Of a stretch of 64,000 bases of DNA, positions 25,424 through 33,499 are shown in pieces. The translations under genes and the position numbers were made by a program. This DNA is from Rhodococcus rhodnii. Lineage in GTDB: Bacteria; Actinomycetota; Actinomycetes; Mycobacteriales; Pseudonocardiaceae. The notes below the pieces were generated by a model. The model worked only from the letters and a program-made list of their open reading frames with translations. It did no database searches and was not told the origin of the DNA. The DNA lies in assembly GCA_000720375.1 (NCBI GenBank), contig JOAA01000035.1, positions 1 through 64,000 on the forward strand, given 5' to 3'. Each line of letters opens with the position of its first letter. Position 1 is the first letter of the stretch.

Positions 25424-26598
25424 TGCCGCATGTAGTTGTCATCGGGGGCGGGATCGTAGGTTTGTCGGTCGCGCGGGAATTGTCCGCGCGTGGCAACCAG
25501 GTGACGGTCCTGGAGAAGGAAGATCATTGGGCCGCCCACCAAACGGGCAACAACAGCAACGTCGTGCATGCTGGGCTGTACTACAAGCCTGGTTCGTTCA
25601 AGGCGCGGATGTCCGTTGCCGGCAACAAGTCCATTGTCGCGTTCGCGCGTGAGCACGGTGTCGGCGTTGAGGTGTGCGGCAAACTCGTCGTCGCGACCTC
25701 TGAGGACGAACTGCCTGCGTTGTACACACTCGAATCGCGGGCGAAGGCCAATGGTGTTCCGGCGAACCTGATCTCGTCCGCCGAGGCTCGGGAGTATGAG
25801 CCCGAAGTGTCCTGTGTTGCCGCGCTTCGCGTGCACAGCACGGGAATCATCGACTTTCCCGGGGTCTGCCAAGCGTTGGTCCGGTTGCTCGACAAGGCTG
25901 ATCTGCGACTGTCCACTCCGGCCTTGGGGATCCGTCCCGGTCGCAACGGCGGCGTCGAGATCGCGACCGGCCACGCGGTGCTCAGGGCCGATGCCTTGGT
26001 GAATTGTGCTGGGCTGCAAAGCGATCGCGTCGCGCGGCTCGCCGGATTGACGCCACGGGCCACGATCGTGCCGTTCCGTGGTGAGTACTACGAGCTCAAG
26101 CCGGAGCGTCGGCATCTGGTCAAGGGCTTGATCTATCCGGTGCCGGACGCGGCTTTGCCGTTCCTGGGCGTGCATTTGACCCGGATGCTCGACGGCAGTG
26201 TGCATGCGGGCCCGAACGCTGTGCTTGCGTTGCGGCGTGAGGGTTATCGCTGGCGCGACGTGTCCGTCGGCGATCTGCTGGAGACCGCGCGATTCGCCGG
26301 TTCTTGGCGTCTGGCAAGGAAATACGGCCGGACCGGGGTTGACGAAGTGCTGCGGTCGTTGTCCCGCAAGCGTTTCGCCGCGAGCCTCGCCCGGCTCGTA
26401 CCCGCTGTGCACGCCGAGGATCTGGTTCCGGCGAATGCGGGCGTTCGTGCGCAGGCGTTGTTGCCGGACGGCTCACTGGTCGACGATTTCCTGATCGAGA
26501 CGGCGCCACACCAGGTGCACGTGCTGAACGCGCCCTCGCCCGCCGCGACCAGCGCATTGGAGATCGCGCGGTACGTGGCCGACCAGGTCGTGGCCTAG
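25423..26598 (+). CDS. lhgO: L-2-hydroxyglutarate oxidase
   Basis: A 391-residue FAD-dependent oxidoreductase of the DAO family that oxidises L-2-hydroxyglutarate to 2-oxoglutarate, passing electrons to the membrane quinone pool or oxygen. The dinucleotide-binding motif VVIGGGIVGLSVARELS is at the N-terminus. The LhgO-specific HQTGNNSNVVHAGLYYKPGS lies near residue 40, LVNCAGLQSDRVARL near 190, and PFLGVHLTRMLDGSVHAGPNA near 245. The GTG start shares its first base with the stop of the GT2 gene. Its 3' end overlaps the convergent metallopeptidase gene by 4 bp. It is a metabolite-repair enzyme; the link to the glycosyltransferase is positional only. Confidence 0.92.
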   Translation: MPHVVVIGGGIVGLSVARELSARGNQVTVLEKEDHWAAHQTGNNSNVVHAGLYYKPGSFKARMSVAGNKSIVAFAREHGVGVEVCGKLVVATSEDELPALYTLESRAKANGVPANLISSAEAREYEPEVSCVAALRVHSTGIIDFPGVCQALVRLLDKADLRLSTPALGIRPGRNGGVEIATGHAVLRADALVNCAGLQSDRVARLAGLTPRATIVPFRGEYYELKPERRHLVKGLIYPVPDAALPFLGVHLTRMLDGSVHAGPNAVLALRREGYRWRDVSVGDLLETARFAGSWRLARKYGRTGVDEVLRSLSRKRFAASLARLVPAVHAEDLVPANAGVRAQALLPDGSLVDDFLIETAPHQVHVLNAPSPAATSALEIARYVADQVVA

Positions 26599-26945
26599 CC
26601 CCAGCCCAGTTCGTGCAGGCGGTGGTCGTCGATGCCGAAGTGGTGGGCGATTTCGTGGACCACAGTCGTGACGACCTCGTCCACGACGTCGTCCTCGGTT
26701 TCGCAGATCTCCAGGATCGGCTGACGATAGATACTGATCCGGTCTGGCAGGACACCGCCGTAGCTCGACGTCCGCTCGGTCAACGCGACACCGTGGTACA
26801 GCCCGAGAATCGACGGCGCTTCGTCGTTGTACTCCTCGACCAGAACCACCACGTTGTCCATGGCTTTGGCGAATTCACGGGGTACGAGGTCCAGTGCTTC
26901 GCTGACGAGTTCTTCGAACCGGGTCCGCGACATCTCCACTGGCAC
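26595..26945 (-). CDS. Metallopeptidase family protein (zincin-like, DUF1025 type)
   Basis: A 116-residue small zincin-like protein. The zinc motif HEIAHHFGI (HExxH) lies near residue 101, with a third ligand probably in the following DDHRLHELGWG. The preceding SILGLYHGVALTERTS and PDRISIYRQPILEI segments are characteristic of the family. Members are cytoplasmic, single-domain and of unknown substrate. It starts with GTG; an ATG four codons in is an alternative. It lies 4 bp downstream of the septum-formation gene, suggesting one transcript, and is convergent with lhgO. Confidence 0.85.
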   Translation of the reverse strand: MPVEMSRTRFEELVSEALDLVPREFAKAMDNVVVLVEEYNDEAPSILGLYHGVALTERTSSYGGVLPDRISIYRQPILEICETEDDVVDEVVTTVVHEIAHHFGIDDHRLHELGWG

Positions 26946-26949
26946 GTCA

Positions 26950-27936
26950 TCACCCGCCGCTACTGGGTGGTGGGCTCGCCGCGCTCGATGGCGTTGACGG
27001 GGCGGATGTCTGTCCCGCGGGCCCCGCGCTCTTGATGCTGCCGGTGATCGGGGCGAGGCCGGTGTTGTCCGGCAGCGGCGCGCCGACCTTGCAGACCGCG
27101 TGGTGCGACCCGGCTTCCCAGCTCTCCGGCTTGCGGGTGTCCCACGTCAGCAGCAGTTTCTTGCTGGCCAGGTCCAGGCCGCCGGAGTAGTCGTTGGTCA
27201 GCTTGGTGCACTGTTCGAGCATCGCGGCCTGTTGCTGTGCCTCGTCCGGGGTGGCGTCCTTGAAGATCTGCGCGAGGTCGACCACGGCGGTGATCTCGTA
27301 CGCGTGCTCGTCGTCGCAGCGGATCGGATCGCCGACGTTCTTGTTGACCAACGCAAGGCATGTGCCTGGGTCATAGACGTCGGACTGGTCCTGGTTCTTG
27401 GCCGATCCAGTGGTGGCGACCAATGTGTTGCCAGACGGCGCCGCGCGCTGCAAACCGCAACGCAGTTTCCGGTCACCGTCACGCCACTGCTCGTCACTGG
27501 GCTTCAGCGCGCCGACGCTGTACTTGCCGAACGGGTCGAGCTTGCCGCCGAGGTAGGAGGCCGCGCCCGTGGTGCACTTCTGCTTGGCGATCTCCCGCCA
27601 GGCCTCTTCGGTCGGCGACGGCGCGCTCGCGTTGTACTCGGCCGAGATGTCGACGTCGCCGGTGACTTCGAAAAGGTGTGGCTGGTCACATCCGACCGGT
27701 TTCATGTCCGAACCGTCCGGTTTCCAGTTCAGGCAGCTGCCTGAGGGCGCCTCGAACGCCGCGGCCAGATTCTCCGCCGCCAGGTCGGCCGGGCTCTGCT
27801 TGCCGCCGGCCACCGGCCACGAGAACACCATGCTCAGGGTGAGGATGGCCAGCGCACCGACGAACGCACCAGCCATGACCAGGCGTGTGCTCAAGGTCCG
27901 GCCGCCAGACTGCAACCGTTCGGCGTTCGTCGACAT
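26950..27936 (-). CDS. Septum formation family protein (two-domain, membrane-anchored)
   Basis: A 328-residue protein with an N-terminal membrane anchor (residues about 20-45). Two extracytoplasmic repeats of the septum-formation domain follow. The first begins GSCLNW...CDQPHLFEVTGDVDIS and ends near RKLRCGLQ. The second begins GTCLALVNKNVGDPIRCDDEHAYEITAVVDL. Each holds a conserved Cys pair (GxCL and V/RCDxxHxxE) as in the Pfam family. The C-terminus is a low-complexity Pro/Ser tail. The family is actinobacterial and tied by annotation, not firm experiment, to septation or envelope function. It lies just upstream of the metallopeptidase gene on the same strand. Confidence 0.85.
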   Translation of the reverse strand: MSTNAERLQSGGRTLSTRLVMAGAFVGALAILTLSMVFSWPVAGGKQSPADLAAENLAAAFEAPSGSCLNWKPDGSDMKPVGCDQPHLFEVTGDVDISAEYNASAPSPTEEAWREIAKQKCTTGAASYLGGKLDPFGKYSVGALKPSDEQWRDGDRKLRCGLQRAAPSGNTLVATTGSAKNQDQSDVYDPGTCLALVNKNVGDPIRCDDEHAYEITAVVDLAQIFKDATPDEAQQQAAMLEQCTKLTNDYSGGLDLASKKLLLTWDTRKPESWEAGSHHAVCKVGAPLPDNTGLAPITGSIKSAGPAGQTSAPSTPSSAASPPPSSGG

Positions 27937-28058
27937 CTACTCCATAATGCCGTACCTGCCCGGCCGGGCGGATGTGTGTTGCGATCAGGACACTCATCGC
28001 CCTGCCGCGCCCCACCTGCCAGGTCGGCGAATGTACTGTCCGCGAGTGGGAGGGCCGG

Positions 28059-28679
28059 ATGACAGACAACAGGGACGAGGGCGTCGAGCCCAGCGGTGAG
28101 CAGGGCCAGCCGCAGCCACCGGCTGAGCCCAAACGCGGCGCCATGCGGTACCAGGACGCGGAGACCACGACCCCGCGACCGCCGACGCTGGCCGAGCAAC
28201 GGGCTATGCGCCGGGCGCTTGAGGAGCAGGAACAGCACGAGCAGTCCGTGGTCGCGGAGGCCGAACGCAAGTCGCTGCGCCGCCGCAGAGTGATGATCGG
28301 CGCGGGCGTGACTGTCGGCATCGTCGCGACGGTGGCCGTCTGGTACGCCGCCGCGACTCCTGACGAGGTCACCGCCTACTGCGTCGACGACACCAGCACA
28401 CTGGCGCCCGACGAGAACGTCTGCTCCGACGACTACGTCCGTAGCCATGGTGGCTACTACTCGGGTGGCTTCTGGTTCATCCCGATCGGCGGCCAGACCC
28501 GCAGTTACCACTACAACTACGGCGGCACGGTCAGTGGCACCGGCCCCAACCGTCGCGTGACTGGTGGCTCGACGGCGGCGCCCGGCAGCGGCACGACGGT
28601 CAAGAGCGGTACTTCGGGCAAGACAGTCCAGCGCGGTGGCTTCGGTGTGAGCGGCGGCGGAAAGAGCGGAGGCAGCTGA
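28059..28679 (+). CDS. Membrane-anchored YgiB/YjfM-like (DUF1190-type) protein
   Basis: A 206-residue protein with a charged cytoplasmic N-terminus (RAMRRALEEQEQHEQ), one membrane helix near residues 80-98, and an extracytoplasmic part. That part has a Cys pair (TAYCVDD and ENVCSDDY), a YSGGFWFIPIGG segment and a Ser/Gly-rich tail ending KTVQRGGFGVSGGGKSGGS. The FW.P and T-V-x-R-G-G-F-G elements resemble E. coli YgiB/YjfM. The next two genes encode partners found with them (glutathionylspermidine-synthase-like YgiC/YjfC and DUF350 YjfL). ATG at 28059 is chosen over the frame from 27972 because of the ggagg-like site. The family call is from short motifs and context. Confidence 0.65.
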   Translation: MTDNRDEGVEPSGEQGQPQPPAEPKRGAMRYQDAETTTPRPPTLAEQRAMRRALEEQEQHEQSVVAEAERKSLRRRRVMIGAGVTVGIVATVAVWYAAATPDEVTAYCVDDTSTLAPDENVCSDDYVRSHGGYYSGGFWFIPIGGQTRSYHYNYGGTVSGTGPNRRVTGGSTAAPGSGTTVKSGTSGKTVQRGGFGVSGGGKSGGS

Positions 28680-28680
28680 G

Positions 28681-29847
28681 TTGCACCGGGAGTCCTCGCA
28701 ACCCCGGCGGGACTGGCAGAGCAAGATCGCGGAACAGGGCTTGGTGTTCGGCACCCCCGCACGCGACGAAGCCGGGAACCGGCGTCCTTACTGGGACGAG
28801 TCCGTGCACTACGTGTTCGACATCGACGAGGTCCTGTCGATCGAGGCGGACGTCGAACTGCTGCACTCGATGTGCCTTGAAGCCGTCGACACGGTCGTGA
28901 CGACCGAGCGGTACAAGGACTTCGGGATCCCCGAGTGGACGTGGCCGCACATCGCCGAGTCATGGCGACGGCACGACCCGCACGTCTACGGCCGGTTCGA
29001 CCTGCGCTACGACGGCTCAGGCCCGGCGAAGCTGCTGGAGTACAACGCCGACACGCCCACTTCCCTGCTGGAGGCGGCGGTCGTGCAGTGGTTCTGGAAG
29101 ACCGACGTCTTCCCCGACGACGACCAGTGGAACTCCATCCACGAGAAGCTGGTCGAACGCTGGCGGGAGATCGGCGACAAGCTCCCGTCCAACGAGGTGC
29201 ACTTCACGTGGTCGACCGCCGACCCGAGCGGTGAGGACCACATCACCACGGCCTACCTGCAGGAGACCGCGGCCGAAGGCGGACTGGACACGGTCGGCCT
29301 GGCGATCGAGGAGATCGGCTGGCACTCGCTGCTCAAGCGGTTCGTGGATCTGGAAGAAGCGCCGATGAACGCCATCGTCAAGCTCTACCCGTGGGAATGG
29401 GTGGTCGACGAGGAGTTCGGCAAGCGCGCGGTGGAAAGCCTGCCGCAGACCATGTGGATCGAGCCGCTGTGGAAGATGCTGCTGTCCAACAAGGCGCTGC
29501 TGGCGATCCTCTGGGAGATGTACCCGGGGCACCCGAACCTGCTGCCCGCGTTCCTGGACAACCCGGGCCTGCTGACTGAGTACGTGCGCAAACCGCGGCT
29601 GGGGCGGGAAGGCGCGAACATCCAGATCGTGGCCCCCGGCTACGAGACCCAGACTGGTGGCGTCTACGGCCATGAAGGCTTCGTCTACCAGGCGTTCGAC
29701 CCGTTGCCGGAGTTCGACGGATACCGGCCCGCACTGGGGGCGTGGATCGTCGGCGACTCGGCTGCCGGACTGGGCATCCGCGAGACAGCGGGCCTGGTCA
29801 CCGACGATGGTGCGGCGTTTGTCCCCCATCGGATCCCGGAATCGTGA
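28681..29847 (+). CDS. Glutathionylspermidine synthase family ATP-grasp protein (YgiC/YjfC-like)
   Basis: A 388-residue ATP-grasp amide ligase related to the synthetase half of glutathionylspermidine synthase. Segments include YGRFDLRYDGSGPAKLLEYNADTPTSLLEAAVVQW near residue 100 (metal and substrate binding), EAPMNAIVKLYPWEWV near 225 and LGREGANIQIV near 305. It starts with TTG at 28681, one base after the stop of the YgiB-like gene. Actinobacteria use mycothiol rather than glutathione, so the substrate is probably a peptide or another amine. The E. coli paralogues YgiC and YjfC also lack glutathionylspermidine synthase activity as far as I recall. It belongs to a conserved three-gene set. 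Confidence 0.85.
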   Translation: MHRESSQPRRDWQSKIAEQGLVFGTPARDEAGNRRPYWDESVHYVFDIDEVLSIEADVELLHSMCLEAVDTVVTTERYKDFGIPEWTWPHIAESWRRHDPHVYGRFDLRYDGSGPAKLLEYNADTPTSLLEAAVVQWFWKTDVFPDDDQWNSIHEKLVERWREIGDKLPSNEVHFTWSTADPSGEDHITTAYLQETAAEGGLDTVGLAIEEIGWHSLLKRFVDLEEAPMNAIVKLYPWEWVVDEEFGKRAVESLPQTMWIEPLWKMLLSNKALLAILWEMYPGHPNLLPAFLDNPGLLTEYVRKPRLGREGANIQIVAPGYETQTGGVYGHEGFVYQAFDPLPEFDGYRPALGAWIVGDSAAGLGIRETAGLVTDDGAAFVPHRIPES

Positions 29848-29889
29848 TAATCCACCCACCACAGATGTCCACTTAGGCCGGAGGGACCC

Positions 29890-30348
29890 GTGCACACCCA
29901 TCAGATCCTCGCCCTGGATCCAGACTTCGGGGCACAGCTCGGCAGGGGCATCGGCGCGATCGCGCTGTACGCGATCGTCGGCCTCGCGCTGATCCTCGCC
30001 GGCTTCTACGCCATCGACTGGACCACCCCGGGCAAGCTGTCCGACCTGGTCCGCACCGGCAAGCCGAACGCGGTGCTGGTGACGTCGGCCGGTCTGGTCA
30101 GCATGGCGTTCATCATCGTGCTGGCGATCACCTCGTCGGCAAGCGACCTGACCGCCGGGCTGATCACTTCGCTGGTCTACGGCCTGCTCGGGATCATCGT
30201 GCAGGTGGCCGCGGTGCGGATCCTGGAGTGGGCGACCCGAATCGACATCGGCGAGGTCATCCAGTCGGAGAAGTTCTCGCCTGCCAGCGTGGTCGTCGCG
30301 GCCGCGCACGTGGCCCTCGGCCTGGTCGTCGCGGTCGCCATCAGCTGA
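29890..30348 (+). CDS. DUF350 membrane protein (YjfL-like)
   Basis: A 152-residue membrane protein with four predicted helices, containing GIGAIALYAIVGLALILAGFYAIDWTTPGKL near the N-terminus. The repeat-like halves and the D-x-x-T-P-G-K-L motif are typical of DUF350. Homologues lie in E. coli yjfL beside yjfM and yjfC, matching the gene order here. It starts with GTG at 29890, 42 bp after the synthetase-like gene, with a ggaggg site. It is followed by a long palindrome at 30355-30400. No molecular function is established for the family. Confidence 0.85.
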   Translation: MHTHQILALDPDFGAQLGRGIGAIALYAIVGLALILAGFYAIDWTTPGKLSDLVRTGKPNAVLVTSAGLVSMAFIIVLAITSSASDLTAGLITSLVYGLLGIIVQVAAVRILEWATRIDIGEVIQSEKFSPASVVVAAAHVALGLVVAVAIS

Positions 30349-30354
30349 AACCCC

Positions 30355-30400
30355 CTCGTGAGTGTTTTCGCCGGTTAGAACCGGCGAAAACACTCACGAG
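30355..30400. terminator. Long perfect palindrome, bidirectional terminator type
   Basis: Perfect 22-bp arms (starting ctcgtgagtgttttcgcc) with a 2-nt centre, lying between the convergent DUF350 and RCC1-repeat genes. T-runs within each arm fit bidirectional termination. A near-identical palindrome occurs at 49677-49722. Confidence 0.85.
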
Positions 30401-30412
30401 GTTTGACCTGGG

Positions 30413-31327
30413 CTAACGCAGGACGAGGTTGTGGTACGGGCCAGACGAGATCTGCGTGATCCCGCCTTCCTTCACGGTGGCCGGGATGTTCATCTGGCCT
30501 TGGCCGTTGTAGTTCCAGACGATCACCTTGCCGTCCTTGAGGACGGTGTTGTGCTGGGAGCCCGCCGCGATCGCCGTCACGCCTGACTGAGCGATCGTGG
30601 GGACTGACGACTGCTCATACAGGTTCCAGCCCCACGCGATCACCTTGCCGTTCTTCAACGCCACGCTGTGCTGGGCGCCCGCCGCGATCGCGGTGACGCC
30701 GGACTGTGCCTCCTCAGGCACGTTGAGCTGCCCGTGCTTGTTCGATCCCCAGGCGATCACGCGACCGTCCTTCAGGGCGAGCGCGTGCCTGAGGCCTGGG
30801 GCGATCGCCGTGACACCCGACTTCGCCTCCTCGGGGACGTTCAACTGGCCCATGTTGACGTTCGGGTGGTCCCAGCCCCACGCGAGCACGCCGCCGTTCT
30901 TCAAAGCGAGGCTGTACTCCTGGTTGACGGCGATGGCCGTGACGCCGGACGTGGCTTCCGCGGGCACCTTGCACTCGATCCACCGGCCCCAGCAGACCAC
31001 TTTGCCGTTCTTCAGCGCCAGGTTGTGGTACGTGCCCGCGGCGATGGCCGACACGCCGTCCCAGACCTCGACCGGCACCCGCGCGAGCTCGGACTCCAGC
31101 TCCGGGACGTTCCACTGGATGACCTGGCCGTCCTTCAGGGCGAGGTTCTGGCTCCACCCGGCGGAGATCGCCGTGACGCCGGACTTCGCCTCGTCGGGGA
31201 TGGGCACTCGCGCGCTCACCCCGCCCGTACCCCAGGTCAGCACTTCACCGACCGGGACGGGTGCTGCCGCGGCCGGGACCGCGGTGAACAACAGCAAGGC
31301 CGCGGTGGCCCCCAACAACTTCTGCAC
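30413..31327 (-). CDS. Secreted RCC1-like repeat protein
   Basis: A 304-residue exported protein. GTG at 31327, preceded by an agtggag site, gives a signal peptide (LLGATAALLLFTAVPAAAAP). The mature part consists of about six to seven repeats of roughly 40 residues with the consensus SGVTAIAAGxxHxxALKxGKVxAWG, the RCC1 / regulator-of-chromosome-condensation blade. The number of blades fits a closed propeller of seven. Bacterial secreted RCC1-repeat proteins are of unknown function and probably bind other surface molecules. The longer frame to 31417 is rejected. The convergent long palindrome lies just past its stop. Confidence 0.85.
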   Translation of the reverse strand: MQKLLGATAALLLFTAVPAAAAPVPVGEVLTWGTGGVSARVPIPDEAKSGVTAISAGWSQNLALKDGQVIQWNVPELESELARVPVEVWDGVSAIAAGTYHNLALKNGKVVCWGRWIECKVPAEATSGVTAIAVNQEYSLALKNGGVLAWGWDHPNVNMGQLNVPEEAKSGVTAIAPGLRHALALKDGRVIAWGSNKHGQLNVPEEAQSGVTAIAAGAQHSVALKNGKVIAWGWNLYEQSSVPTIAQSGVTAIAAGSQHNTVLKDGKVIVWNYNGQGQMNIPATVKEGGITQISSGPYHNLVLR

Positions 31328-31461
31328 GTCGACTCCACTGGTAGGGAACGGGAAGCCGCGGACGCTATCGGTCAGACGCACACAAGTTGCACAAAGATCA
31401 GGTTGCCCGCTAACCACGGCCTTCGGAGAATGAAATTCCGGGGGCGACTACGCTATTTCGT

Positions 31462-32727
31462 GTGATTGACCTGAAGACGTTGCGCGAAGACCCGGAGGCG
31501 GTGCGCGCTTCTCAGCGTGCCCGCGGTGAGGACGAGCAGCTGGTGGACCAGCTGCTGTCTGCCGACGAGCGTCGCCGCAGCTCCGTCTCCAGGGCTGACT
31601 CGTTGCGCGCGGAGCAGAAGCAGTTCGGCCGTCAGGTGGGCAAGGCCAAGGGCGAGGAGCGCGATGCGCTGCTGGCCAAGGGCAAGGAGATGGCCGCCGA
31701 GGTGAAGGCGGCCGAGGCCGAACAGGGCGAGGCCGAGGAGGCCTTCGCCAAGCTGCACCGCGCCATCCCCAACATCGTTCACCCGGCGGCGCCGGAGGGC
31801 GGCGAGGACGACTATGTCGTGCTCAAGCACGTCGGTGAGCCGAAGCCGTTCGACTTCGAGCCCGCCGATCACCTCGACCTGCTGAGCAAGCTGGGTGGGG
31901 TGGACATGGAGCGCGGCGCGAAGGTGTCCGGCTCGCGGTTCTACTTCCTCACCGGTGTCGGCGCGCAGCTGCAGCTCGCGCTGCTGAACCTGGCCGTGCA
32001 GCAGGCCGTGGCCAACGGCTTCCAGGTGATGATCACGCCGTCGCTGGTGCGGCCGGAGATCATGGAGGGCACGGGTTTCCTCGGCGCGCACTCGACCGAG
32101 GTGTACCGCCTTGCCGACGACGACCTGTACCTGGTCGGCACGTCGGAGGTACCGCTCGCGGGCTATCACGCCGACGAGATCCTGGACCTGTCGAAGGGCC
32201 CGCGCCGGTACGCGGGCTGGTCGTCGTGCTACCGCAGGGAAGCGGGCTCGTACGGCAAGGACACCCGCGGCATCATCCGGGTGCACCAGTTCGACAAGGT
32301 CGAGATGTTCTCGTACTGCAAGCCGGAGGACGCCGAGGCCGAGCACAACCGGCTGCTGGCGTGGGAAGAGGAGATGCTCGCCAAGATCGGCGTGCCGTAC
32401 CGGGTGATCGACACGGCAGCGGGCGATCTGGGCACGAGCGCCTCGCGCAAGTTCGACTGCGAGGCCTGGTTCCCGTCGCAGCAGGCGTACCGCGAGCTGA
32501 CGTCGACCTCGAACTGCACCACGTTCCAGGCGCGCAGGCTTGGCGTGCGCTACCGGGACGAGAACGGCAAGCCGCAGACCGCCGCGACGTTGAACGGAAC
32601 GCTGGCGACCACGCGGTGGATCGTCGCGATCGTGGAGAACCACCAGCAGGCCGACGGTTCGGTCGTGGTCCCGGAGGCGTTGCGGCCGGGACTCGGCGGC
32701 ATCGAAGTCCTCGAACCCAAGCGATAA
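31462..32727 (+). CDS. serS: Seryl-tRNA synthetase
   Basis: A 421-residue class II synthetase that charges tRNA-Ser. The N-terminal long coiled-coil arm (residues about 25-105, rich in Arg/Glu/Ala) binds the tRNA long variable arm. The class II core follows. Motif 2 is [20 protein letters not shown] near residue 256. Motif 3 is [18 protein letters not shown] near 380. Serine/ATP-site residues are in VGTSEVPL and [10 protein letters not shown], and [11 protein letters not shown] is the expected late core segment. It starts with GTG at 31462. It is followed after 7 bp by a GntR regulator, possibly on the same transcript. Confidence 0.97.
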   Translation: MIDLKTLREDPEAVRASQRARGEDEQLVDQLLSADERRRSSVSRADSLRAEQKQFGRQVGKAKGEERDALLAKGKEMAAEVKAAEAEQGEAEEAFAKLHRAIPNIVHPAAPEGGEDDYVVLKHVGEPKPFDFEPADHLDLLSKLGGVDMERGAKVSGSRFYFLTGVGAQLQLALLNLAVQQAVANGFQVMITPSLVRPEIMEGTGFLGAHSTEVYRLADDDLYLVGTSEVPLAGYHADEILDLSKGPRRYAGWSSCYRREAGSYGKDTRGIIRVHQFDKVEMFSYCKPEDAEAEHNRLLAWEEEMLAKIGVPYRVIDTAAGDLGTSASRKFDCEAWFPSQQAYRELTSTSNCTTFQARRLGVRYRDENGKPQTAATLNGTLATTRWIVAIVENHQQADGSVVVPEALRPGLGGIEVLEPKR

Positions 32728-32734
32728 TGAGCTA

Positions 32735-33499
32735 GTGCCCCGCAGCAAGCACCAGCCCGATCCCTCTGTGCCCCTTCCGGAGCACTTGAGCCGGACGGCG
32801 CCGAAAGGTGACGAGCTGCGGGGCATTTTGGAACGGCTGGTCGCCGCCATGCAGCCGGGTGACATGCTGCCGTCGGAACGCGTGCTCGCCGAACGCTTCG
32901 GCATCGCCAGGATGACCGTGCGCCAGGAACTGCACCGCCTTTCGGCTGACGGCTTGGTGGTCCGGCGTCCTCGAGGCGGGACGTATGTGGCCGAGCCGAC
33001 CGTGTCGCACGTCGACTTCCTCACCTCGTACAGCGATTTCATTCGTGCCAAGGGGTTCACGCCGGGTGCGCAGGTGTTGTCCGCCGAGGTCGAACCGGTG
33101 TCCGAGCGGATGGCCACCCGGCTGGAGCTCAACCCCGGTGATCCGGTGTTCAGGTTGGTGCGGCTGCGTACCGCCGACGGGACGCCCATGGCGATCGAAC
33201 GCACCCACCTCTCGGTCGATCGTTTTCCCGGCATAGAAGGAATCGACTGGAACGACCGCTCGCTGCACAAGGCGCTCAGGGAACGCTGGAAGACCGAGCT
33301 TCGCGTGTCCAAGGCGCACATCTGGGCGGTGTTGCCGGACGCCGACGACGCCAAGCTGCTGCAGATCAGCACGGCACAGCCGTGCTTTTCCATCGAGGCA
33401 ACGCCTCGGGACGCGTCCGGCCGGGTGATCGAGACCGGCCGGTCGGTGTACCGCGGCGACCGCTACGACGTGGTCGCCTACGTCGGACGGCCTTCCTGA
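32735..33499 (+). CDS. GntR-family regulator, HutC/DasR type with UTRA domain
   Basis: A 254-residue repressor. The winged-helix domain near residues 28-95 contains LPSERVLAERFGIARMTVRQELHRLSADGLVVRRPRGGTYV, the GntR signature. A UTRA effector domain follows (residues about 110-250), with PGDPVFRLVRLRTADGTPMAIERT and the C-terminal RGDRYDVVAYV. DasR-type members sense phosphorylated amino sugars. Its 3' end overlaps the convergent ceramidase-like gene by 22 bp. A DasR-type site lies upstream of the opposing PTS operon, so that operon is the likely target. It starts with GTG at 32735, 7 bp after serS. Confidence 0.88.
   Translation: MPRSKHQPDPSVPLPEHLSRTAPKGDELRGILERLVAAMQPGDMLPSERVLAERFGIARMTVRQELHRLSADGLVVRRPRGGTYVAEPTVSHVDFLTSYSDFIRAKGFTPGAQVLSAEVEPVSERMATRLELNPGDPVFRLVRLRTADGTPMAIERTHLSVDRFPGIEGIDWNDRSLHKALRERWKTELRVSKAHIWAVLPDADDAKLLQISTAQPCFSIEATPRDASGRVIETGRSVYRGDRYDVVAYVGRPS

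Noticed and set aside
31453..33393. Long minus-strand open frame across serS and the GntR gene
   Set aside because: It is antisense to serS with intact synthetase motifs; composition is a shadow artefact.
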